DNA from: Candidatus Cloacimonadota bacterium
GTDB lineage: Bacteria > Cloacimonadota > Cloacimonadia > Cloacimonadales > Cloacimonadaceae
DNA: 6,008 bases
Direction of reading: 5' to 3'
Assembly: GCA_017996595.1 (NCBI GenBank)
Contig: JAGOGT010000080.1
Span: 1-6,008, forward strand
Positions 1-5,426 of this stretch are shown one piece after another. Made by a program: the position numbers and the translations under genes. The number at the start of each line of letters is the position of its first letter. Positions within the stretch are counted from its first letter, which is position 1. The notes beneath the pieces were generated by a model, which was given only the letters and a program-made list of their open reading frames with translations, was not told the origin of the DNA and searched no databases.

Positions 1-172
1 GATTCTCATCAACGATGATATTCACCGTATCGACCAGATCGGAGACATAGAATTTCTCATTGATCAGGGGCACGGAAAGCAATACGTCCCAATTGGGCAG
101 CGCGGGATTCTTGATCTCACAGGCTGCTAAAAGGGCTAAAAAGGCAAGCATGACAATAAGGTAGCGTTTCAT
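1..172 (-). CDS. Putative lipoprotein, N-terminal part only (runs off window edge)
   Basis: An open frame starts with ATG at 172 and stays open to base 1 (57 complete codons), so the gene continues beyond the window. The N-terminus reads M-K-R-Y, then a hydrophobic stretch, then a lipobox LLAAC with the Cys at residue 18 and Glu at +2. This is a classic signal peptidase II lipoprotein signal, so the mature protein should be lipid-anchored; with Glu rather than Asp at +2 the outer membrane is a reasonable guess in a diderm. The mature part begins EIKNPALPNWDVLLSVPLIN, a Pro/Trp/Asp-rich start that recalls surface proteins of Cloacimonadota-like bacteria, but I cannot assign a family or function. 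An AAAGGA Shine-Dalgarno (179-184) lies 6 nt before the ATG, and a good promoter precedes it, so it is probably transcribed separately from the upstream fab-rnc unit. Confidence 0.8.
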   Translation of the reverse strand, partial: MKRYLIVMLAFLALLAACEIKNPALPNWDVLLSVPLINEKFYVSDLVDTVNIIVDEN

Positions 173-193
173 TGCACATCCTTTATCGCTAAG

Positions 194-222
194 ATGATAT
201 TATTGGTTACTTTACACGGCAA
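194..222 (-). promoter_or_regulatory. Putative sigma70-type promoter of the lipoprotein gene
   Basis: On the minus strand a -35-like TTGCCG (217-222, four of six consensus bases) is followed by a 17-bp spacer and a -10-like TATCAT (194-199, five of six). Transcription would begin near 187, giving a short leader of about 15 nt that contains the AAAGGA ribosome site for the ATG at 172. Spacing to the gene and box quality make this the best promoter candidate in the window. It is inferred from sequence only. Confidence 0.5.
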
Positions 223-261
223 CTTGGGTATAGCGCTGTCGGTTTCACACTATCAGCATTA

Positions 262-1203
262 TTATGGTTGCAAGGGGTTCATGCAATTTGCAAGCCTATC
301 CTGCAAAATTGTATGAAATCTATGACCATGACCACTTAGTAGAGCCCGCTGTTTTTTGTCGAGGATTATTTCATGGCCCGGGAGATAATCTTTCAGCAGC
401 TTGCGAATGAGCAGCTCCGCTTGCACGAATTCGCCAAAGGCAGGATGGAAAGGCCCTGCCAGGATTTCCGCGGGATCAAGATTGGAGGGCAGCCCCAGCT
501 TGATTACCTTTATCTGATGGATTTCCGCCAGTTCGCAATAATTGGCACAGATGGCGATTGCCTCCTCGAGGGTAAGAGGCCGGAAAGTGCCTTGCTGATA
601 GCGCTTGGCAAGCTCTGTTCCCTTTATCACCACCAGGGGATAGAGGCGTAGAAAGTGTGGAAGAATATCCACAAGCTGCCGCATATTAAATTCTATAGTC
701 CCGGCATCCGATCCGGGAAGCCCCGGCATGAGCTGCACTCCCAGCGTGAAGCCATGTTCTTTTACTTTGATGGCTGCGTCCCGGGCAAGCTGGTGATCGT
801 ATCCGCGGCCACTGGAGCAAAGCACGGTGCTATCAAAATCCTGGATACCCAGTTCGATGCAGCGGATGCCCTGATGATAGCATTCTGAAAGGATTTCATC
901 GGATATAAAAAGGGGATGCGTGGAGATGCGAAAGGAGCTTTGAGCGTCCATAATCTCAGCGTATGCGGCAAGCAACTGCTGGCGATAGGCACTGCTGAGG
1001 GCGGTGAAGCTAGCTCCGTAGAAGGCTATTTCTTTGCTTTTGCCGGGATTACGCCGGATGAATGCTGCCACTTCCGCGATGTGGCTGAAGGGATCAGGGT
1101 TTGTGGCAGCGCTGATCTTTTGCTGATCACAGTAGATGCATCTTCCGGGACATCCCTGCATGGGCAAAAAAACAGGATAGATTATACTCCCAGTTTTTGA
1201 CAT
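262..1203 (-). CDS. Elp3-like radical SAM protein without acetyltransferase domain
   Basis: This 313-aa protein is a radical S-adenosylmethionine enzyme. The cluster motif CxxxCxxC is CPGRCIYC, with Cys18, Cys22 and Cys25 ligating a [4Fe-4S] cluster. Family blocks follow in order: EIAFYGASFTAL (58-69, the glycine-rich SAM-binding region), IELGIQ (116-121), SGRG (131-134), LGVQLMPGLPG (154-164), YPLVVIKGTEL (188-198) and FHPAFGE (252-258). These match the Elp3-type radical SAM group often encoded beside rnc in Firmicutes. True Elp3 has a C-terminal GNAT acetyltransferase domain; this protein ends too early to hold one, so acetyl transfer to tRNA is not expected and the substrate is unknown. 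The start codon lies inside rnc (22-bp overlap), with AGGAGG at 1217-1222 within the rnc coding sequence 13 nt upstream. This suggests translational coupling. The gene ends with tandem stops TAA TAA (259-264). No clear terminator follows. Confidence 0.9.
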   Translation of the reverse strand: MSKTGSIIYPVFLPMQGCPGRCIYCDQQKISAATNPDPFSHIAEVAAFIRRNPGKSKEIAFYGASFTALSSAYRQQLLAAYAEIMDAQSSFRISTHPLFISDEILSECYHQGIRCIELGIQDFDSTVLCSSGRGYDHQLARDAAIKVKEHGFTLGVQLMPGLPGSDAGTIEFNMRQLVDILPHFLRLYPLVVIKGTELAKRYQQGTFRPLTLEEAIAICANYCELAEIHQIKVIKLGLPSNLDPAEILAGPFHPAFGEFVQAELLIRKLLKDYLPGHEIILDKKQRALLSGHGHRFHTILQDRLANCMNPLQP

Positions 1204-1949
1204 GCCAGCCTGGCAGCCTCCTGATGGGCGTTTTTCTTGGTGCTGCCTTTGCCGGTGCCCAGGAGCTTGTTTCCGGCACGTACTTCCACCACGAAGGTTT
1301 TGCTGTGTTCCGGTCCCTCTTCGGCAATGGTAACATAGCGGGGAGGTTCCTGGTTTTTGCCTTGCAGATGTTCCTGAAGGATGCTTTTGTAATTCACCAG
1401 TTCGTCCATGGTAACCACGGCTTCGTAGTCTTTCAAGATCTGGTGGCGGATGAATCTGCTGGCCGCAGTGATGCCGCTATCCAGATAGATGGCGCAGATC
1501 AGGGCTTCCATGGTATCGGAGAGGATGGAGGGTTTTTTGGCACCACCGGATTGCTGTTCTTCGGGGCTGAGAAGCAGGTATTTGCCCAGATCCAGGGTAT
1601 TGGCTTTGATGGTTAAATATGTTTCCGATACAATCTTGGATTTCAGCTTGGAGAGATCACCCTCGTGCTCGTCGGGAAGGTGAGAGAAAAGCTCTTTGCT
1701 GGTAATGAAACCCAGGATCGAATCTCCCAGAAATTCCATTCTTTCAAAGGGCGAAGGAGTTTTATGATCGTCATAGCTTCGCCTCAAGTAAGATTTATGA
1801 GTGAGCGCCGCATGTAACAGGGTGGTGTCGTTAAAATGATAGTCAATCCGCTTTTGGAGCTGAACCAGGCTTTTCTCCCACTTGGGATACTGCTCGCTGA
1901 TCTTTTTCCCTTGAAAGTAATCAACGATCTTCTGGATGAGCGTTTTCAT
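1182..1949 (-). CDS. rnc: Ribonuclease III
   Basis: RNase III is a Mg2+-dependent endonuclease that cleaves double-stranded RNA in rRNA maturation and mRNA turnover, acting as a homodimer. The protein (255 aa from this start) has the signature ERMEFLGD at 69-76; Glu72, Asp76, Asp145 and Glu148 correspond to the four catalytic acidic residues of E. coli (E41, D45, D114, E117). A double-stranded RNA binding domain occupies about 184-255, with the GPEHSKTFVVEV and KGSTKKNAHQEAA blocks. It is about 30 residues longer than E. coli RNase III, the extra being a basic N-terminal segment of about 25-30 residues. I choose the ATG at 1949 because GGAGA (1955-1959) lies 5 nt upstream. An in-frame ATG four codons earlier at 1961 has only a weak AAGG-like site. 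It follows fabF by about 20-32 bp and overlaps the next gene, so it is very likely cotranscribed with both. Autoregulation through cleavage of an upstream RNA stem is known for rnc elsewhere, but no such stem is obvious in the short fabF-rnc gap. Confidence 0.95.
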   Translation of the reverse strand: MKTLIQKIVDYFQGKKISEQYPKWEKSLVQLQKRIDYHFNDTTLLHAALTHKSYLRRSYDDHKTPSPFERMEFLGDSILGFITSKELFSHLPDEHEGDLSKLKSKIVSETYLTIKANTLDLGKYLLLSPEEQQSGGAKKPSILSDTMEALICAIYLDSGITAASRFIRHQILKDYEAVVTMDELVNYKSILQEHLQGKNQEPPRYVTIAEEGPEHSKTFVVEVRAGNKLLGTGKGSTKKNAHQEAARLACQKLGV

Positions 1950-1981
1950 CTGTTTCTCCATGGTATCAGAGCCTTAATGAA

Positions 1982-3226
1982 TCAGGGCAAATAGCGACGG
2001 ATGATGATGGAGGAATTATGTCCTCCAAATCCCAGGGAATTGGATAGCGCTACATTCACTTCGGCGTGCACAGGCTGATTGGGAGTATAGTCCAGATCAC
2101 AATCGGGATCGGGATTCACCAGGTTTATCGTGGGGTGGATGATGCCTGTTTCGATGGTTTTTACGCATACAATTGCTTCCATTCCTGCGGCTGCACCCAG
2201 CATGTGCCCCACCATGGATTTGGTGGAATTGATCTTCAGTTTGTAGGCATAATCGCCAAAGGCGGTTTTAATGGCGCAGGTTTCGCCCTTGTCATTGAGG
2301 GGCGTGGAGGTGCCATGGGCATTTACGTAATCGATATCTTCCGGTTTCATTCCGGCATCCTGGATGGCATAGAGGATGGCTCTGGTGCTGCCTTCACCGT
2401 TTTCCGTGGGGGCAGTGATATGATAGGCATCACCGGTAGCGCCATATCCGGCCAGTTCGGCATAGATTCTGGCGCCACGCTTTTTGGCATGCTCCAGTTC
2501 TTCCAGCACCAGCAGTGCTGATCCTTCGCTCATAATGAAGCCATCGCGCTCTTTGTCGAAAGGACGGGAAGCCAATTCAGGCTCATCGTTACGGGTGGAA
2601 AGAGCCCGCATGGAGGTAAATCCACCTACTGCCAGAGGAGTAACCGAGGCTTCCATGCCACCGCTGATCACGATATCGGCATCGCCACATTGAATGGAAC
2701 GCAGGGCAGTACCCAAGGCGTGATTGGCACTGGCGCAGGCACTCATAACGTTAAAATTAACTCCCTTGAAGCCATGCTCGATGCTGATGTGAGCGGCAGC
2801 GATATTACCGATCATTTTGGGGATAAAGAAGGGGCTGATGCGTCTGGCGCCATGTTCATGCCATTTGATGCATTCTTCCTGGAAGGTAAGGATGCCTCCG
2901 ATTCCGGCTCCGGTGATCACTCCGATGCGGTTTGGATCGTAACTTCCGGGAATCAGAGCCGCGTCGGCCACAGCTTCACGGGCTGCGATCATGGCAAATT
3001 GGGTGTATAAATCCAGTTTCTTGATTTCTTTATGATCGAAGTGATCTTCGGGATTGTAGTTTTTAATTTCGGCAGCAATTCTGGCCGGAAGGTCACTGGC
3101 ATCGAAGCGGGTGATTAGTTTAACTCCGCTGATCCCACCTATCAGGCTTTGCCAGGTTTGGCTTACATTATGCCCCACAGGGGTAAATGCGCCCATTCCG
3201 GTAATAACTACTCTTTTTTTTGTCAT
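1982..3226 (-). CDS. fabF: 3-oxoacyl-[acyl-carrier-protein] synthase II (KAS II)
   Basis: FabF elongates acyl-ACP by decarboxylative condensation with malonyl-ACP in the cytoplasmic type II fatty acid synthase. The 414-aa length is that of the family. The Cys-His-His triad is visible: Cys164 in MSACASA, His304 in NAHGTSTPLND and His341 in KSMVGHMLGAAAG, with the accompanying Lys336. Each is one residue beyond the E. coli FabF number. The C-terminal NSLGFGGHN loop carries the gatekeeper-type Phe400. Cys-His-His, rather than Cys-His-Asn, separates it from FabH, and the NAHGTSTPLND context is typical of FabF. It starts with ATG preceded by GAGGT (3231-3235) at 4 nt spacing. A structured 164-bp gap separates it from acpP upstream; rnc follows closely. 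FabB-type activity cannot be excluded from sequence, but in organisms with one KAS of this class FabF usually covers all elongation rounds. Confidence 0.97.
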   Translation of the reverse strand: MTKKRVVITGMGAFTPVGHNVSQTWQSLIGGISGVKLITRFDASDLPARIAAEIKNYNPEDHFDHKEIKKLDLYTQFAMIAAREAVADAALIPGSYDPNRIGVITGAGIGGILTFQEECIKWHEHGARRISPFFIPKMIGNIAAAHISIEHGFKGVNFNVMSACASANHALGTALRSIQCGDADIVISGGMEASVTPLAVGGFTSMRALSTRNDEPELASRPFDKERDGFIMSEGSALLVLEELEHAKKRGARIYAELAGYGATGDAYHITAPTENGEGSTRAILYAIQDAGMKPEDIDYVNAHGTSTPLNDKGETCAIKTAFGDYAYKLKINSTKSMVGHMLGAAAGMEAIVCVKTIETGIIHPTINLVNPDPDCDLDYTPNQPVHAEVNVALSNSLGFGGHNSSIIIRRYLP

Positions 3227-3271
3227 AATAACCTCATGTGTAGAGTGTATCTTTCTTAAAATGCTGTTATG

Positions 3272-3312
3272 CTGATCTTAGCCATCTTAGTATGGCTGAT
3301 TGCTGAGATCAG
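3272..3312 (-). other. Compound hairpin in the acpP-fabF gap
   Basis: In the transcript direction an outer 7-bp stem (CTGATCT at 3306-3312 pairing with AGATCAG at 3272-3278) encloses an inner perfect 6-bp stem (AGCCAT with ATGGCT, 3280-3285 and 3292-3297) with a 6-nt loop. The two stems are separated by an asymmetric internal loop of 8 nt on one side and 1 nt on the other. Only a short, displaced U run (near 3257-3260) follows, so it does not look like a standard terminator. It may affect mRNA processing or stability between acpP and fabF. The pairing is seen directly; the role is inference. Confidence 0.5.
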
Positions 3313-3337
3313 AACAAGAAGCATATAGCTTAAATCG

Positions 3338-3375
3338 GGATCAATCCTGATACCATTAGCTATCAGGATTGATCC
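3338..3375 (-). terminator. Perfect 15-bp inverted repeat after acpP (possible attenuator or stability hairpin)
   Basis: GGATCAATCCTGATA (3338-3352) and its exact reverse complement (3361-3375) enclose an 8-nt loop. The stem begins 15 nt after the acpP stop codon. In the minus-strand transcript it would form a strong 15-bp hairpin, but the following bases are CCGATTTAAGC with only three U residues in a row, so it is at best a leaky intrinsic terminator. A stem here could protect the acpP 3' end or limit read-through into fabF, which would fit the much higher need for ACP than for KAS II. A mobile palindromic repeat is the alternative. The hairpin itself is certain; labelling it a terminator is not. 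Confidence 0.45.
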
Positions 3376-3390
3376 ACGTGCAGGGGGAAT

Positions 3391-3624
3391 TTATCCCAGT
3401 TTTTCTTTCAGATAATCGATAGCTTGCCCGACAGTGCGGAGCTTATCCTGATCTTCATCCGGAATCGAGAGATTGAATTCTTCTTCGAAGGCCATCACCA
3501 GTTCCACGGTATCCAGGGAATCGGCACGCAGGTCATCGATGAAGTTTGCAGTAGGGGTGATTTGGGATTCTTCCACACCCAGCTTTTCCATCACGATCTC
3601 TTTTACTTTGGCTTCAATATCCAT
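3391..3624 (-). CDS. acpP: Acyl carrier protein
   Basis: AcpP carries growing acyl chains as thioesters on a 4'-phosphopantetheine arm and delivers them to the Fab enzymes. The 77-aa acidic protein has the standard four-helix ACP length and the attachment motif DSL, with Ser36 as the modified serine (context [21 protein letters not shown]). Arg33 replaces the Gly of the common DLGADSLD form, a variation known in other phyla. Acidic helix II residues that contact partner enzymes (Asp38, Glu41, Glu47, Glu48) are present. Its ATG is preceded by a full AGGAGG (3629-3634) at 4 nt, the strongest ribosome site in the cluster, as expected for a very abundant protein. It sits between fabG (68-bp gap with a direct repeat) and fabF (164-bp gap with hairpins), so its mRNA level may be set separately from its neighbours. 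Confidence 0.97.
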   Translation of the reverse strand: MDIEAKVKEIVMEKLGVEESQITPTANFIDDLRADSLDTVELVMAFEEEFNLSIPDEDQDKLRTVGQAIDYLKEKLG

Positions 3625-3628
3625 TATT

Positions 3629-3634
3629 CCTCCT
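3629..3634 (-). promoter_or_regulatory. Shine-Dalgarno of acpP
   Basis: A perfect AGGAGG lies 4 nt before the acpP ATG. It supports the [10 protein letters not shown] start and points to strong translation compared with the partial sites of the neighbouring genes. Confidence 0.85.
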
Positions 3635-3635
3635 A

Positions 3636-3672
3636 TGTTTATTGAAGAGTATGCTCTTTTTGTTTATTGAAG
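3636..3672 (-). repeat. 12-bp direct repeat upstream of acpP
   Basis: The 12-mer CTTCAATAAACA (minus-strand sense) occurs twice, at 3661-3672 and 3636-3647, with a 25-bp period. The downstream copy ends 1 bp before the acpP Shine-Dalgarno. Between the copies is a short AAGAG/CTCTT inverted repeat (3645-3649 and 3654-3658). This could be a tandem protein-binding site near an acpP promoter or leader, or a small local duplication. No match to the known FapR, FabT or FadR operators is apparent to me. Confidence 0.45.
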
Positions 3673-3692
3673 GGATTGCCCCATTCAAATCA

Positions 3693-4442
3693 TTAATGCA
3701 TGGTCAGCCCGCCATCTACGGCGAGGGTTTGACCGGTTATATAAGCTCCGGCTTCGGAAGCCAGGAAGAGGCAAACATTTGCCACATCCAGGGGCGTTCC
3801 CATCTTGGCCAGAGGGATTACTTTGGCATATTCGGCACGGATTTCCGGGCTGAGACCGGCAGTCATTTCCGTTTCTATAAATCCCGGAGCTACAGCATTT
3901 ACGCGTACTCCCCGGGAGGCAAATTCTTTGGCACAGCTTTTGGTGAAGGCGATCAGGCCACCCTTGGAGGCGGCGTAATTTGCCTGTCCGGTATTACCCA
4001 TAATGCCGATCACGCTGGCCATATTGATGATGCATCCGCTTCTGGCTTTCATCATGTGTTTAAAGGCTTTCTGAGTGCAGATAAAGCTGCCCTTCAGATT
4101 AATATCCATCACCAGCTGCCATTCTTCTTCTTTCATGCGGATGAGCAGATTGTCTCTGGTAACTCCGGCGTTATTTATCAGGCAATCCAGAGCACCATGC
4201 TGCTTCACAATGTCGGCCAGCACGTTTTCCACGGCTTGTCCGTCGCAAACATTGGCGGCATAGCCAAAAACTTTTCCACCGGTGCTGCATAGTTTGGCTG
4301 CGGCAGCTTGCACTGCCTCTTCTGCCAGGTCGATCAAAATGACCGTAGCCTGATCTTTGGCAAAGGCCTCGGCCACGGCATAGCCTATGCCTCTGGCTCC
4401 ACCGGTGATCACCACTACTTTGTTATTCAGATTAAAATTCAT
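3693..4442 (-). CDS. fabG: 3-oxoacyl-[acyl-carrier-protein] reductase
   Basis: FabG reduces beta-ketoacyl-ACP to 3-hydroxyacyl-ACP, the first reductive step of each elongation cycle. The 249-aa protein is a classical short-chain dehydrogenase/reductase: nucleotide motif TGGARGIG (13-20), NNAG (90-93), and catalytic Ser143, Tyr156 and Lys160 in the YAASK block, with Asn114 (MDIN) completing the tetrad. The PGFIETEMT segment (186-194) is typical of FabG. Its place between fabD and acpP supports FabG over other SDRs. An oddity is Asp38 at the end of the second beta strand (VILIDLA), a residue that in SDRs usually favours NAD(H), whereas most FabG enzymes use NADPH; Arg17 in the glycine motif could still favour NADPH. 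The ATG follows GAGGA at 4 nt spacing (4447-4451). It lies 36 bp after fabD. Confidence 0.96.
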   Translation of the reverse strand: MNFNLNNKVVVITGGARGIGYAVAEAFAKDQATVILIDLAEEAVQAAAAKLCSTGGKVFGYAANVCDGQAVENVLADIVKQHGALDCLINNAGVTRDNLLIRMKEEEWQLVMDINLKGSFICTQKAFKHMMKARSGCIINMASVIGIMGNTGQANYAASKGGLIAFTKSCAKEFASRGVRVNAVAPGFIETEMTAGLSPEIRAEYAKVIPLAKMGTPLDVANVCLFLASEAGAYITGQTLAVDGGLTMH

Positions 4443-4478
4443 TGGTTCCTCATGAATCAGATTCAGGATGCTATGATA

Positions 4479-5411
4479 TTATTTTATCATGGATACAACA
4501 GCATCGATGTCTTCCATTTTGTCAATGGAAAATACTTCCGCGTCTTTGGCAATGTTCTTGATCATTCCACTCAGCACTTTTTGCGGGCCGAACTCGATGA
4601 AGCGCCCAATTCCTTGCGCCAGCATAAATTCCACGCAGGCTACCCAACGCACAGGGGAGACGATCTGACGTGCCAGTTTCTCGCGTTGCAGCATGCCATC
4701 GGTGCAGGGAGCGGCATCCAGATTGGAAATCACCGGAAACATGCCATCGTGGAACGTGGTTTTTTCCATTTCCTCATACAGCCAGGAGCTTGCCTGACCA
4801 ATGAGGGGAGTATGAAAAGGCCCACCCACAATGAGGGGCAGAACGCGTTTGGCACCTTTGGTTTTGGCAATTTCGCCTGCCTTGGCCACGCCTTCCGCGG
4901 TTCCGGAAATCACCGTTTGCACGGGAGTATTAAAATTCACGGCTTGCACCAGACCTGCTTGCGATGCCTCTTCACAGATCATCATCACGGTTTCGGCATC
5001 CAATCCTAAAATTGCAGCCATAGCAAAAGGCACGCCGGCATTGGCTTTGATCATGAATTCGCCACGCTTATGCACCAGGTGCAGCGCATCGCCAAAGGAA
5101 AGCATCTTGGCAGCCACCATGGCGCTGAATTCTCCCAAGGAATGACCGGCCACAAATTCCGGCTCCACTTTGCTTTGCTTGCGGAATTCTGAGAGTGCGG
5201 CAATGCTATGGAAAAGGATGGCAGGCTGGGTGTAGCTGGTTTGCTTCAGGCTTTCTTCCGGCCCCTCCAGCATAACCTGCTTCAAAGTGGTATCATGAGC
5301 CTGGTCAAAGGCATCTAAAACCTTCAGCAGCTCGGGATTTGCCTGCATAAAATCTGCTGCCATGCCGATATATTGAGCTCCCTGTCCGGGAAATACAAAT
5401 GCGGTTTTCAC
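4479..5411 (-). CDS. fabD: Malonyl-CoA:ACP transacylase
   Basis: FabD moves malonate from malonyl-CoA to the AcpP phosphopantetheine thiol, supplying extender units for FabH and FabF. The 310-aa length is normal. Key elements are FPGQGAQ (7-13), the nucleophile Ser91 in GHSLGE, Arg116 (HKRGEF) for the malonyl carboxylate, His200 in GGPFHTPL and Gln249; all sit one residue before the E. coli positions (S92, R117, H201, Q250). The start is GTG at 5411, not ATG: the codon before AAA ACC GCA reads GTG, and AAGGAG (5417-5422) precedes it by 5 nt. The N-terminus MKTAFVFPGQGAQ aligns with family starts, so the GTG is well supported. It begins 15 bp after fabH and ends 36 bp before fabG, consistent with a shared mRNA. 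Confidence 0.97.
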   Translation of the reverse strand: MKTAFVFPGQGAQYIGMAADFMQANPELLKVLDAFDQAHDTTLKQVMLEGPEESLKQTSYTQPAILFHSIAALSEFRKQSKVEPEFVAGHSLGEFSAMVAAKMLSFGDALHLVHKRGEFMIKANAGVPFAMAAILGLDAETVMMICEEASQAGLVQAVNFNTPVQTVISGTAEGVAKAGEIAKTKGAKRVLPLIVGGPFHTPLIGQASSWLYEEMEKTTFHDGMFPVISNLDAAPCTDGMLQREKLARQIVSPVRWVACVEFMLAQGIGRFIEFGPQKVLSGMIKNIAKDAEVFSIDKMEDIDAVVSMIK

Positions 5412-5416
5412 ATTGG

Positions 5417-5422
5417 CTCCTT
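5417..5422 (-). promoter_or_regulatory. Shine-Dalgarno fixing the GTG start of fabD
   Basis: AAGGAG lies 5 nt before GTG at 5411. The next in-frame ATG is well inside the conserved N-terminus and would remove the FPGQGAQ block, so this site decides the start. Confidence 0.8.
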
Positions 5423-5426
5423 GTTC

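Noticed and set aside
2066..2521. Long plus-strand open frame antisense to fabF, one of many across the window
   Set aside because: It lies wholly inside a well-conserved fabF and its translation shows no recognisable domain. The same holds for the other plus-strand frames, such as 3642-4292 and 4308-5009 over fabG and fabD.
3227..3337. Possible promoter for fabF (TTGTTC-17-CATACT on the minus strand)
   Set aside because: Only three of six -35 and four of six -10 positions match, and the boxes overlap the compound hairpin. This is too weak to report as a feature.
3644..3665. Plus-strand terminator-like GAAGAG-TATG-CTCTTTTTGTTT
   Set aside because: The stem is only about 5-6 bp and AT-rich, and there is no plus-strand gene upstream to terminate. 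On the transcribed minus strand no U tract follows.
3666..3688. Imperfect hairpin TTGAA-GGG/CCC-TTCAA right after fabG
   Set aside because: It has a 2-nt bulge, short arms and no U tract in the transcript direction, so it is too weak to call a terminator or regulatory element.
4453..4465. 13-bp palindrome TGAATCAGATTCA (6-bp arms, central A) in the fabD-fabG gap
   Set aside because: Six-base arms with one-base spacing are expected about once or twice by chance in 6 kb, and no second copy is seen near the other genes, so it is not reported as an operator.
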